The position numbers were made by a program, and so were the translations under genes. DNA of 64,000 nucleotides. Origin: Coprinopsis marcescibilis. Taxonomy: Eukaryota > Basidiomycota > Agaricomycetes > Agaricales > Psathyrellaceae. The stretch is taken from contig ML210266.1 in the NCBI GenBank assembly GCA_004369085.1, positions 27,771-91,770 of the forward strand, in the 5' to 3' direction. This document shows positions 34,734 to 45,696 of this stretch, piece by piece. The notes under the pieces were generated by a model. It did not search any database and was not told the DNA's origin. It worked only from the letters and a program-made list of their open reading frames with translations. Within the stretch, counting starts at the first letter, position 1. Every line of letters begins with the position of its first letter.

Positions 34734-36800
34734 TTACGCAGCGTTCTTTGCGAGTGGTACAGTATCGGCCCCTTCTTCTTCCGGTGTGTACCAGAAGTAC
34801 CTGTATGCGCCGATAGCCAGAAAGATTGCACCGCAGGCTCCCAGCACACCACCAATAACAGGGGCGACGGGGACCATCTGGGGCTGATTGCCTTGAGCGC
34901 TCTCGGTACTGTTGCTCGGCGTTTCAATGGGTTCGCCTCTAAGGAGCCTCAAAGCATCATCGGGTGAGATGGTCGGGGGCATGTTTTCAAGCATTCGTTT
35001 ACGTGAATCTATCGCTTCTTCGTTGGCTCGGTCACTGTTTGTTGTGGGAACGAGTTGCATAAAGGGTTTGTCGTTCCTGCCCCTGCCACCAAAGTCGAAA
35101 CTATACGTGCCGCGGCCTTGTCGGTCATTATGCCGTGAACGAAGAATAGAGGCAGGACCTACACAGCATATGTGTTTCTGAGGAACGCAGCCCCAAGGAC
35201 AATGTCGTAAGGCGTCCCATCAAGGTTTGCTGCGCGAATAGTATTGCGACAAACGGTATAGTCGCGAAGGGTCGCCGGTTTGTTCTGGGTCCAGACTTCT
35301 GAAACATCGAGTGGATGGAGAGTGATCGTTTCTCTGTCAGCATAGTTAGTTTGAAGAATATACGTGGCCATAGCGAACGCGAAGGATACTTACGGAGGGA
35401 GAAAGAACTCCACCTTTGGAGTCGCGTTGCAAGGAACGATATATACAATCCGATCCGGGTCCGTTTCTGAGAAGCGAGGGTCGATGAAGGGTTTCGCTTC
35501 CTTAATTTTTGAGACACCGCGCCCGTAGATCTCGTCAATTATTGCAGGAGAGGCAGAGATGCCTCGTATAGTTGAGTCAAACAGTGCCAATAGCCCTTGT
35601 GCTGAGTTTCCAGACTTGGGTGAAACCCCCGTCGCCTCTCCGTTGACCGTAACACCCCTTACAGAGGTAGACCAATCACCACTATCGGGTGGAACCTGCT
35701 GAAGGGCCTCTCGATCTTCCATGTCGTCCTGGAACTCGGGATCGTGCTCAGAGATTCGGAGAGTGGGTCGAGCGGGAGTGTCGCTATCAAGGTTGCGACC
35801 AAGGGAAAGAGTAAAGAATGTAGGGGCACCCTGATCTTGTTCGAAAAGGTTGCGCATAACTGGCCGGCCTCTGGTGTCGCCGTCATCAGCCTCCCAAACC
35901 ACGTCGTCTATCTCAGAATTGCCAGGAGCCAGTCCAAGCACCCCGTTGTACAAGAAATCGGTGTCCTCTGGCTACATAGATAATTTAACCTTTTGAGACC
36001 AGTGTCGATGAACCATTATTACCTTGCGTACGGCCAGGAAACCTATCCATAAAGGCGGCTTCGGGGTCAGCTAAGCCATGGATATAAGCTTATAAGATTG
36101 TACCTTGCTCATCTATTTTGCGATCGCCCAGTTCAAATTCGGCTGCGCCGACTGTTCCTGTGATTGCTTCCTTCTGATAGTCTATTGTTACCTCGAAGTC
36201 CAAATTATCGTAGTCGCGTTCAGGTACATCGTACAACCTGTGAATATAATGGGCAACAGTGCTGGCTTATAGATTTAAAAGCCAAATACTTACCAAGTAT
36301 CGGAGCTGGTGAGGTCAAGAACGACGTTGTACCCTGAGAAATTTTCAATGAATATCAGGGATGGATATCCCTTGACAGGGTTGAGGTTTGTAATCACCTT
36401 TTCCTCCCATGCGGACATTGAGGTTGTACTAGAGTCGTAACCTTTTCAGTAAGTGTACGATCAGAGTATAGTGAAAATGGTGCATCACATCAACTTCCTT
36501 CCTCTTGAGCGAGGGCCCGCTCGAAGTAGGTCTTGGCGTGGTACTCGGCCTTGAGGAGCTTGATGTGCGAGACGGCTCAGGAGCCCCACTCGATGCATTC
36601 TGGTTCCTGCGTGTTGTGCTTTGCGGACGTGGGCCTTCACTTGAGGATGACGTTCGCTGACGTTTGATGAGGTTGACATTGAAGTCGTCTCTTTCAGCGG
36701 CCTTGCCTATGCTGAGTGCTTCTGAGACACCAGCGACAAGAGTGGTGACCAAGAGGAGGGTTGCAATTCGCCCAAGCGGTGGTGACCGGTACCCTGTCAT
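34734..36800 (-). CDS. Membrane-anchored aspartic-protease-like protein with altered active-site motifs
   Basis: A multi-exon gene for a pepsin-type (A1-like) protein. From the ATG at 36800: a signal peptide (GRIATLLLVTTLVAGVSEAL), a Ser/Thr/Pro/Arg-rich linker, then the protease-like lobes. The first active-site position reads VVLDLTSSDTW where active enzymes have a DTGSS core. The flap-side and lobe-1 sequence follow (VTIDYQKEAITGTVGAAEFE, YNGVLGLAPGNSEIDD). The second site reads ALFDSTIRGIS instead of a DTGT/S core, followed by VLGAAFLRNTYAVY. A 90-residue linker leads to a C-terminal helix (PVIGGVLGACGAIFLAIGAY) and a short tail. Both catalytic Asp are kept but both following Thr-Gly pairs are changed, so it may be a pseudoenzyme. 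Exon borders in the middle were judged by frame continuity. Confidence 0.75.
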
Positions 36801-38754
36801 AATCGATTCGTTGAGCCGCGATGAGCCGGAATGTAGGTGATTGGGAGAGGGAAAACGATACATCGCGTCTGGGGTGGGCCATGTATGTATATTGACATGG
36901 GTGCTGATGTGGATCAGCTGGTGTCTGTATAACACAGGTTTCGAAGGCTCTTGGTATCTAGGGAGTGACATTGCAACACTTTGTTTCCTAAATTCCGAGC
37001 AACTTGGCGGGGTAAGGCAATGGCGGGCGCTCTCCGTCGAAACCCGAATGACCGCCCATTGAGAGTATCCATGTTGAGCTTAAGAGTAATCTTGGAATTT
37101 GTGTGGACCTGATTTGACCCTAGAGGATTGAGATTGAGGAAGCTCTCCCTTCGTGGACCAAAATGACATATGGTAAAGAGGGTGATAGCGACAGTGAGTT
37201 TAGCTGCTACTCCCCGCCGCGGATGAATTCCGACTCCCGAGTTCATCAATTTGATCGACTTCCCGCGATTATGATCTTGTACCAAACACCCCATCACAGT
37301 CAATGTCGGAACTTACCGTGACCTCGGGCCTCGTGTACATGTCGTGCAATAGCTTTTTACTTTGCCTACCCGATGAGCGCCAAGTCTTTACTACACGTCC
37401 TTTATCTGTCTTTCTACGATCTACCTACAATTCCCAGCTTGTTTCTCGGCAATTCTTATTGCAAGATATATATCTGTCTGGGCTGCAGATCTTTGTGATG
37501 GACTGCTGAGGTTTTGCAGTATGGTTGATGAGAACGCTACGCACCGACGACGGCCTTTCAGCAGCTTTCGGAGACGCCCAAGTGAATCTGGCTTTGCCAT
37601 TATCCGCTAGTCAACGCATCTTCAATATCCACGACATGTATGTTCCGTGTTTCTCAACCACTTCTCTAGAATATCTACCCCTTCAATGGGACCAGTGGCA
37701 CATGATGGATGCCACCCTGAGTCTCCGAGTCTCCCGATTTCTTTGGGCGGCCAGGGGTCGCCAAGATATGAACCACTGTTGCGCAGCATCAAGGAAAGAA
37801 AGTACAGGTATGTACGTGACGCGTCACCGTATCACCCCAAAACGGTGCCATTGACATCATTCGAGATCAAAACCTACTGCCAGTTGCTACTGACCTGCAT
37901 GGCTAATGCAGTAGATCTGCGAGACAACGACCATTCCGGATTGTGGCTCTACTACGTACCTCGAGTGGTGGGCAGTGTGTCGGTGTGTCAACATCCGCTC
38001 GGAAACAACGGGCGGACCAAGGCCAGATGGTACTCAGACGCACACCCAGCTTCCTATCCTCCTCATCAAAGCTGTGATCGAATAGGCACGCCCGGTCTGT
38101 ACAGCTCTCAACTGAAGTACGTCCTCTATCTTACTTCGTTTTCGATGACTTGGTATCGGAGGTCTTGTCATGGATAGTTATAATCCTGACATGTGACAGA
38201 CCGCAGCCCACCAGAAACCTATTGGTCTCCCTCGAGGCGGAGCCTCGATGCGTCTTGTATGGCACATCTTACAAGATGCCCGACACGCCACATGTCACAT
38301 TTTCCCTGAGTCCTGGAGTTATGTACTCAGGCGTCACCTTTCCGACTGCAACGACAGCGAACTCAGGAGTCAAAGCGTCATTTCGTATGTGGCTCCAGGT
38401 TCTTGGCGCAAAGCTTAAACTGACGCGTGCCGCAGACGATCCTTTTGCGCGTCATCTGTTGTCGCTGCCTGAGGCTAAATATCAGAAGCTTCCGAATTCT
38501 ATAGAGGCGCTGTGCAGGGATCTGAAGCGAAATGAAATGCATGCTGCATTCTCCGTCTGCGCCAACTGTCGATACCTACACCACCGCAAAGGCTCGAAAA
38601 TGGCATCCTCTGCTTGTCTTGAATTCCGACGGTGGCAGTTGCCGAGAAGCTGCAGCACTTAAAGGGCGTGGTTTTGGGTGACTGGGCTGCGGAGAGTGAG
38701 CCCCACTTTCAATCATATACTCTTGAGCCTGCTCTGCCCTACTCAAAGCTTAAA
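36801..38754. other. Intergenic with a possible Tnp2-type transposon remnant
   Basis: No complete gene. The + strand around 38390-38600 encodes a stretch reading LLSLPEAKYQKLPNSIEALC and then FSVCANCRYLHHRKG. Its CxxC plus His arrangement resembles the N-terminal zinc-like part of CACTA/Tnp2-type transposase open frames common in Agaricomycetes. It is short, lacks the transposase core and is not bounded by visible inverted repeats. The rest, including the frame at 37525-38177, is unrecognised. Confidence 0.3.
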
Positions 38755-40078
38755 ATGATTTTCAAATCCTCATCTATACTCCCCTTACTATCTCTCCTAC
38801 TCCCTTGGTTGGCCACCACCGTTGTCGCGCAAACAACCTTCCAGGCCAAAATTCGCAACAATTGCGGACAGACGTTTAGGTTGTACGTGAATGGCGCTGA
38901 TACAGGCCCCGTTGTACCGGGATTCGACGTCAGACGGGACATAGGGCTCGACACTACCATCTACACAACGGTGAACGGGGGACAGCCAAATGGGGATCTT
39001 ACTACGAGGGCGGTATTCTGGATGGAGGTGAATCTTGAAGGGGATGATATCAAAAATTCAACTAACGAAATTAAAAAATAGAAATTCTATTACTACTTCG
39101 TCAAGGGCCCAGTTACAAACGTAGAAGTTGTCATCACTCCTAACCATCCTCGTTCGGTATGTGGCTTCTTGTTATTACATGTTAACAATAATTGACCCCA
39201 CCTGGTAGCCTGATGGATTGTGTGGCCGCATCGACTGTCATCCTCTCAATTGTGCGGGGAATGCGTTTGGTGTAAAGCAGACCTTCGAAAGGGATGCCAT
39301 ACCTGTGTCTGAAGCGCCCGAGTCTCCTCTGCGATCATGCCCATTTGGAGATGTCGTGTATGACATTGAGTACGTGACAATGTCCCGTCTACAACCCGTT
39401 CAAAGTTCAACCAGGCTGACTATGAATCTCTTCGTATAGATATTGCCCGAACGGCACTCTTCCGCCAGGATTCCATGTCAATGGCCAGGAGATACAATTG
39501 GTGGTTCAAGGTGATAGGATTTGGTGCGCAGATGTGAGGTCTGCTGCGTTCGTTCCTGGGACACCTGTCCAGCTGTGCGTCGTCCGTTCAATGTATACAC
39601 TGATGGTTCTTTCTGACGATTCATATAGCTATCGATGCAACGGCACTCGTGCACAGCTCTGGATTGTACCGGCTAATGGCCTTCCTGGCCCCGTAAAGCT
39701 TGCCGGTACTAGCTTCTGCCTCGACACTGGTGGAGGTAAGAACTATTCTGACCACCGAGTTGTTATCGTAATCGCTGATGGGTTTTACCTAATACTCTAG
39801 GACCCAGAAATGGCGCGAGGTTGACTATTCAGACCTGTGTTCCCGGACGGCCTTCGCAGACCTTTGTCTACGATAACACGAATGGACGCTACACTTTCTC
39901 GACCACCGGTGGTTAGTCTCCCTCAATTATATACCTTGGATACGTCCTCACTGTCTTCGATTCATCTATAGGTCAATGCTTGGATAATACCGATGGGAGA
40001 ATGGTCGACTGGAATCCCCTGCAAACCTGGGGATGCTCGGTCGATAATCCAAACCAGAGATGGCTAGCGTTCGCCTAA
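38755..40078 (+). CDS. Secreted protein with a C-terminal ricin-B-type (beta-trefoil) lectin domain
   Basis: A secreted carbohydrate-binding protein in several exons. The signal peptide is SILPLLSLLLPWLATTVVAQ. The N-terminal half (IRNNCGQTFRLYVNGADTGP, IPVSEAPESPLRSCPFGDVV) is a Cys-containing beta-type domain I do not recognise. The C-terminal half is a beta-trefoil of the ricin-B type, with AQLWIVPANGLPG, SFCLDTGGG, TCVPGRPSQTFVYD, GQCLDNTDGR and the repeat-ending QxW-like NQRW. Exons 38755-39027 and 39082-39156 flank a 54-nt intron (39028-39081) with a CTAAC branch site; read straight through, it would give a false stop at TAG. Later junctions also keep frame. Lectin domains of this type bind galactose-like or other sugars; no enzymatic toxin chain is present. 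Confidence 0.78.
39028..39081 (+). other. 54-nt intron that hides an apparent stop codon
   Basis: GTGAAT donor, AACTAACG branch and AAATAG acceptor. Removing it joins VFWME to KFYYYFVKGP in frame. Its short length can be mistaken for coding sequence ending in a nonsense codon. Confidence 0.75.
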
Positions 40079-40560
40079 GCTACCTTAATTTCCTAGGACT
40101 GTAGATTGATGGACATCGTATGGATGGTAGTATTACCTTTGGACTTTGTGCAAAATAGGACTGTACTATACGTTTTGGACTTGATGCATGAACCTTTGTA
40201 TACGAATCGACGATACGCGGGCGGCAAGTGAAGAAGTCGTGACTCAAACAGACTTGAATTTTGTTGTTCTCCTTGTCACGAATCACGATTACATATCCAT
40301 AATGAACGTCTTGACTCCGTTGGCATAGCGAACATCGTTAAAAGGACAATGCATATGGTTTTATTAAATGTGAACCCCGAAAGAGGAAAATCGAAGAAAC
40401 ATGGAGCTAGTTATTCAACTAAATATCAGTCAAAAGAAGGTTTATGAACAGATAAACGGGTATGATGCATAAAGGGCGAAGTACAAACACCCTGCATGGA
40501 TTGACAAAAATAGATGTGGAGCGAAGTTCGAGCAATGCCCAAGCCATGACTTGGCGGGCG
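40079..40560. other. Convergent 3' spacer
   Basis: AT-rich DNA between the lectin gene (+) and the small secreted protein gene (-). Nothing recognised. Confidence 0.45.
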
Positions 40561-41055
40561 CTAATTATTGGCTGAAATTTTGGCTTTGGCCTTCGACTTT
40601 CCCAATTCAGCACGCCTCTTCATCACTTCCGGTTTTGTAGGGGTTGTACCAGGCGTAGGCGCCCTAGGAGACCTGGGTAAAGCATCTCGCCTCCTTATTT
40701 CTCTGCGCCTGACGCAGTTGTTCACAGCATTTATAGGACACGCAAATGTGCCGACCACGATCGAGCCAGATGACTACAACGAGGGATGGTTAATCTGTGA
40801 TTCTGCAAGGGATGAACGAAATGGACGTACGCCAAAATAGGAGCATACTACGGTACTGGCATATGTACAAACGAAGGGGTTGGTGAGGTACGCTTCAATG
40901 AGGAGCGGAGATCCAAAGGTGTCGGTATTGGGACACACGAGGCAGGTTGCGACGGGAGACTGAGCTGACGCGAAGGGAATGCCTCCAAACAACTGTGTCG
41001 CAGAGACCAGGAGGGCTATCAACCGGACTACTAGGAGCTTGAACGCGGAGATCAT
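40561..41055 (-). CDS. Small secreted protein with six cysteines
   Basis: Two exons (41055-40831 and 40773-40561) separated by a 57-nt intron give 145 residues. The N-terminus is hydrophobic and ends in a likely signal cleavage region (IPFASAQS). The mature part has Cys residues in ATCLVCPNTD, NPFVCTY, TVVCSYFG and FACPINAVNNCVRR, six in all and enough for three disulfides, followed by a Lys/Arg/Pro-rich tail with several dibasic sites (RRREIRRRD, MKRRAELGKSKAKAK). Small Cys-containing secreted proteins with basic tails are common in Agaricomycetes. I recognise no family and assign no function. Confidence 0.65.
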
Positions 41056-41983
41056 TACGACTTTGGCGCCGCGGTGAATGAGTGGATTATGTGTTAGGTG
41101 AGCTGGTGAGGCGTGTCAGAGGCGGCATGATCTAAAAACTATCAACAACCCTGTTATCTATACATCTCAGTCTGTTGAGAGTTTCTGCGACATTGTGATA
41201 TTCGTTCGGAATTCCCGTGTTCTGCCTTTGCATAAATGTGTCAAGGAAAGACAGAGAAGATCCAAACAAGAAATAATCTTATATTCATGGATCAATTTCG
41301 TTGAATTTGAAGTCACGACGCCCCAGTTTTCCTCAGTGCAAAGACTTCGTTACTTACGTCTGTATCGACATCTGCCACATTCGTTATTGGCAGGACCGTA
41401 CGAGACTAGCTGCTTCCGAATAGGCGATGCATGTTTTTTAGCTTGAAGGACTTGTCACTGACTAGAAGCCATCGGGGAGCGTATCTCGCTTCATCGAGCA
41501 AAGTCAGATATAATCTTTGAGCAATACTGTTTTAGGCTTGCTCTTCCATAAGGCAAACAAAGGACGACTTGACAGGAGGCACATGAAGGTTAGATGGTAT
41601 GGTGACAGTTCATGGTGAATCGTATACCTGTCCCCCAGCTTTATGCACGCGCAGATGCCTTCCTTAGCCGGATATCGCGGCCTGTCATTGGAAAACGCGT
41701 CACCTTCTCAGGATCACGACGCGTCCTCTCGTCTGATCAGTGTGGTTGCAGTGTGATATTGTGTCTTCCCGCTCTGACGCCCACCGAATCGTGAACTCGG
41801 CTAAAATAGGGCTGTGCTCGGTGTAGTAGTTCGCACTCCGTTCCCAAGGGAAATATGGTCGCGGGTAGTTGCGACACCCTCCGCAGCAGGTGGTAACTAA
41901 TCCGTCGATTCGGGTTTCTGACCCCCTCCTTTCCTTTCGACCACTACGTCTCAGCTTCAAGCTCTTTCTTTGGCTTCGCCAGC
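41056..41983. other. Intergenic, nothing recognised
   Basis: About 930 bp with no supported gene. It contains the promoters of the small secreted protein (-) and of the third F-box paralogue (+). Confidence 0.45.
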
Positions 41984-43528
41984 ATGACGCTAATATTTCA
42001 GATACCATCCACCATCCTCGACCCCCAACTCATCCAATTTGAGAAATCAAGCAACTACCCTCTCCCAGACTTTCTCCTCTCAGCACAGCAGGTCGTAATG
42101 ACCTACTTACTGACTACCATGGTTGACATCGAGAACACAATAGTTGACCTTGAGAACTCAGTCAAGGAAATGAAGCTCAAGCTGGAAGCCGTTAAAAAGG
42201 AGTACACTTCGTTCTCGTCTCTCAACGTCAGGATTCGCAATGCTCCTTCCGAGCTGATTGCGAAGGTCCTAGAGTTCTCCGTATTGGGTGTCGAAGGGTC
42301 AGATGTCGAGGATAGGAAGAGGTTCAGACACCTACGTTCTGTCTGTCGACTTTGGAGGGACACTGCGCCCACAACACCTCGGCTATGGCGCGCACTGAGG
42401 GTGTGTTTGCGGCCTATAGATAAACTAGAACGGCCATACGGGGAGAGCAATTCGATCGACCACTTTATTCTGTCGTGGTTCAAACGCGCAGGAGAGCAGG
42501 CACCCCTTCAACTATGCCTGTGGGACGAGCCGAAGAATGAGGTTGCTGAGCTCATGGTATCGATTATCCTTGACTCAGGGAAGACGTGGCACCAACTGGG
42601 CCTCACGAGCCGCACTCTTTGCAAAGCCTTACAAAGACGAGAAGAATGGACCCTTCCAAGTGTCGAAGAGCTGACCATGTCGTTGGAATGCAAGATGGCT
42701 CTGCGAACGCGATTTCCCGGCCTGCGGAGCCTGTGCCTAACGCCCGGATCTCCCACTGCCAATCCATGGGATCTGACCCATCGTTATCTCCAATCCCTTC
42801 ACTTGAGCAACATGCTCTCACCCCCTCTACACGACATACTTCCCAGCTTGCCAGCTCTAACGGAACTGATTCTTCAAGAAGTTTGCTGCGGTCCAGAGGG
42901 CACACCTATCACTTTCACCCACAAAGGCATCACAAAGCTCCATCTCATAGGCTCTCCAAGCATCCTTCAAGCAATTACTCTCCCCTCTTTGACGCTCTTC
43001 AAGGCATCCGTGGCGCAGCTAGAGCGTATCGCCTCAATTCACATCGCCGATCTCGCACAGTTCTTGGCCAGGTCCAGCACAAAAGAATGCACCTTGTCCT
43101 TAGAGGGCTGCGGGGACGGGGCTGCCTCCATTCTGGCGACTTTGAATGATTACAAAGTCCTCGGTGTCTCTCGCATACATGTTGTAGACATGAACTTCTT
43201 AAACGCTCAGGTAGCCAAGAACTACAGCTATATCCCGAAATGCGTGGGAACAATAGTTTGCCTCAAGCCCTACACGCCTATGGCGTCGTTTACTCGGTGG
43301 CTTGAGTGGCTTCGCGATGCTTGTGCCGGATCCGGGTTCAAAAAACAACTTACAGTCTACCTCCCGCACGATGAGAAGCATGCTCTAGAGGTCAGCGCAT
43401 TACTCGCCCGACTCCGTGAATTCGGACTCGACTTTCGTCTATGCACGCAGAGTACGATCGATACGTCGACCTTCTACGACTTTCGAGGGCATCGTGATCC
43501 CTACAAGTCTCGTTACGAACATCAGTAA
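41984..43528 (+). CDS. F-box/leucine-rich-like protein, family 1 member C
   Basis: A 514-residue single-exon paralogue of the genes at 16243 and 26322. From the ATG at 41984 it begins MTLIFQIPSTILDPQLIQF and SSNYPLPDFLLSAQQVV. A strong heptad helix follows at about 40-75 (MVDIENTIVDLENSVKEMKL), then the F-box-like core (NAPSELIAKVLEFSVLGV, LRSVCRLWRDTAPTTPRLWR) and a leucine-rich-like C-terminal part (MLSPPLHDILPSLPALTELI). It is predicted to bind Skp1 and recruit a target to an SCF ubiquitin ligase. The N-terminal segment before the coiled coil is the most conserved part after the F-box, which argues for a shared partner other than the target. Confidence 0.8.
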   Translation: MTLIFQIPSTILDPQLIQFEKSSNYPLPDFLLSAQQVVMTYLLTTMVDIENTIVDLENSVKEMKLKLEAVKKEYTSFSSLNVRIRNAPSELIAKVLEFSVLGVEGSDVEDRKRFRHLRSVCRLWRDTAPTTPRLWRALRVCLRPIDKLERPYGESNSIDHFILSWFKRAGEQAPLQLCLWDEPKNEVAELMVSIILDSGKTWHQLGLTSRTLCKALQRREEWTLPSVEELTMSLECKMALRTRFPGLRSLCLTPGSPTANPWDLTHRYLQSLHLSNMLSPPLHDILPSLPALTELILQEVCCGPEGTPITFTHKGITKLHLIGSPSILQAITLPSLTLFKASVAQLERIASIHIADLAQFLARSSTKECTLSLEGCGDGAASILATLNDYKVLGVSRIHVVDMNFLNAQVAKNYSYIPKCVGTIVCLKPYTPMASFTRWLEWLRDACAGSGFKKQLTVYLPHDEKHALEVSALLARLREFGLDFRLCTQSTIDTSTFYDFRGHRDPYKSRYEHQ

Positions 43529-43765
43529 ATTCTATTACTCTGAATGATCTGTTTGCTACCTTTTATCGAAGGTTCACTGTACATCACATTTTCGAGGCTA
43601 CTATTTATATAATCCATATATACGAATGATGTGGTTGAACTCCAAAATAGTTACGGTACGATTTTCTTGACCTCCATATTTTCGCCCCGCTTCGAATTTC
43701 TCACTCTTTCGCCCTCTGTGAGTATACAAGTTATCGCCTCACAACTATAGAGCTGCTCACTAGGT

Positions 43766-44380
43766 TCAGCATCCCATTAAGAAGAATCGAGTACCCCATG
43801 TCCACCCACCTTTTGAGGTACCTGATGGACCTGCCCGCGATTCAGCCTTTGCAGCCAAGCCAGTCCTCGTAGGCATAGCGCTCCTAACGTTTTGTCTGCC
43901 AGAGGCGGAGGCCGAAGGACTGGGGGGTGGGGAATACTTTACGATAGGTCGCATCACTTCGCTGGGTGGGTGAATGGGCTCTGAGTGGGTCGGGGCATCC
44001 AGGAGTGTCATTGTTAGATATTCACGAGAGCGCAATTCCCGACGTATTACAATCTTCAGTAGCACCTAAAAAGAGAGATATTGCTCAGATTGGGGCATGA
44101 GGTAAACAGGCATCATTACGAGGATGGACGTACTAAAGCCACAACGAAGCTCATAACAAAGTTTATCGAGAGAGCACACGTCAGGATGATCGGACTGACA
44201 TCGAATTTGAAATGATAGTTGAAGATTATCTTCCCGAAGAGTGTGAACATGTTGTCGAGAACAAGTGGTAGGACTACCGTAGGAGGCAAAAGGAATGGCC
44301 ACTCCCGGGAGACAAGAGTCAAGCCTCTCGGCGAGGAATGTGGGCCGTGGCCACTGGAAATGTTGTGTTTTAGGACCGGC
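43766..44380 (-). pseudogene. 3' part of a membrane-protein gene (5' part not found)
   Basis: Two exons can be joined. The first contains two hydrophobic segments (TVVLPLVLDNMFTLFGKIIF and IILTCALSINFVMSFVVAL); the second begins VLLKIVIRRELRSREYLTMT and continues with a Pro/Ser/Gly-rich cytosolic tail to TAG at 43766. The donor GTACGT near 44132 and an acceptor ending ctttttag fit in frame. Upstream the coding signal fades near 44380, and a tRNA-Cys occupies 44476-44547, so helices 1-5 of the expected multi-pass protein are missing. It could be a truncated gene or one with distant exons. The family was not identified; the helix-plus-tail layout resembles the seven-helix fungal proteins elsewhere in the window. 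Confidence 0.35.
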
Positions 44381-44475
44381 GACCATGCTTGAGAGTGAGA
44401 ATTTAAATTCAGTACGCTGGTTTCTTTTCTACACGAGTTCCCAGATTCTCCCTTGTAGGAAACAGCAAAAAACCG

Positions 44476-44547
44476 AGTCCCCGCCGTGGTTCGAACACGG
44501 GGCCTCAAGATTTGCAATCTCACGCTCTACCACTGAGCTACAGGGAC
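44476..44547 (-). tRNA. tRNA-Cys (GCA), copy 1
   Basis: A 72-nt cloverleaf on the minus strand. The acceptor GTCCCTG pairs with CGGGGAC, with one U-G pair. The D-arm contains TAGCTCAGTGG. The anticodon stem and loop are TGAGA-TTGCAAA-TCTTG with anticodon GCA, and the T-arm has GTTCGAAC. It has no intron, the CCA is not encoded, and a T6 terminator follows. It is identical in sequence to copy 2 at 46646. Confidence 0.95.
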
Positions 44548-45631
44548 GTGTTATGATCGGTTTGATCTGGCACCACGCGCGGGTATGTCCGAATATCAAC
44601 CAAAAGTTGCGAATCAGTGTAGTAAGTAACATACTGAGTATTCAGAACAGTCCAGACTCCCTTTCAGGATGTTAGTTAGAGCGACATTCTGGAGCATATG
44701 GTCCAGGCTCCAGCCTTTGGGTCCGCTGGTTTACGGTGGCCTGAAAGAAACCCGTCCACCAGTACACACCGGTGTAGGACATGATTGGTGCCTGCTACCG
44801 CCAACCTACCGCCAAGGTCGTTAAATAGCTAATGCGTGGGTTGGCATGATTCATATGGGTGGTGGACACGAGATAACCTAGCCATACCCTCCTGCATATG
44901 CTTGCCTCAGGTGTAGACCTCTGGCCTATTCAATATTCATTCCTTTGAATGAACGCACTGGCGGAATCTCTGGCCCTTATGTAGAGGCCCGCCGCTCTAT
45001 GCAACCATCCCGGTATCAATGGCCGCGGCATAATGTCACGACTCACATGGTGAGCAGTGCACATTCGCCTTGAAGCGTTCTCAGCTTACACACATATCAA
45101 ATTGAGATGTTTGCGACTGTCGACATTTGGAGTTGGGATAGGAATTTGGTCTATTTGCCTACCCAGCCTACGACTTTCCTTAACTACTGGCATCGCATCA
45201 TGGACGGAAAATTCAATCCCGAAGTTTGATACTGACTTATCGCACTGGAGATGGACCGCCACTGGCGTCATGAATCGATGCAGCCATGCGATGGCGTATG
45301 TCCGTACTTACACTTACTCCGCTTTGTCACCGGCATTGATAATATGGACGGGGGAGTCTGTTTCTCCTCCAGCTTGGGTCGTTGTTGGTGCGTCGTGATG
45401 TGAATGACCTCTTTCACGCTCATTTGTGAACATTTAACTCCCTCCTGTCCTAGATCGTGTTGACCGTCACAAAAAACGAAGTCACAATCGGGTGATCATC
45501 ACTGTTCAAGCACACATTTAGTTGCAGGGCTCGCAGATTTCAATCTTGCAGTGCCTCTGCGTACATTCAATATCAAGTTGCATTCTAAACTTGCACCCAC
45601 CAGAGAAAACTGATATATCCACTGATAGTGG
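44548..45631. other. Intergenic, nothing recognised
   Basis: About 1.1 kb between the minus-strand tRNA-Cys and the peptide-precursor gene. No gene recognised. It contains the palindromic ACACCGGTGT near 44767. Confidence 0.45.
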
Positions 45632-45639
45632 TATATAAA
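45632..45639 (+). promoter_or_regulatory. Putative TATA box of peptide-precursor gene 1
   Basis: TATATAAA begins 65 bp upstream of the ATG at 45697 and matches the consensus well. Called from motif and distance. Confidence 0.45.
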
Positions 45640-45696
45640 GCATCTTACTTCGTTCGTGGTGAGCCATATCGACTGTTTTGACTTTTGCATCCCAAG

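Noticed and set aside
39058..39081. Apparent nonsense codon in the lectin gene
   Set aside because: A 54-nt GT-AG intron with a CTAAC branch removes it and keeps the frame.
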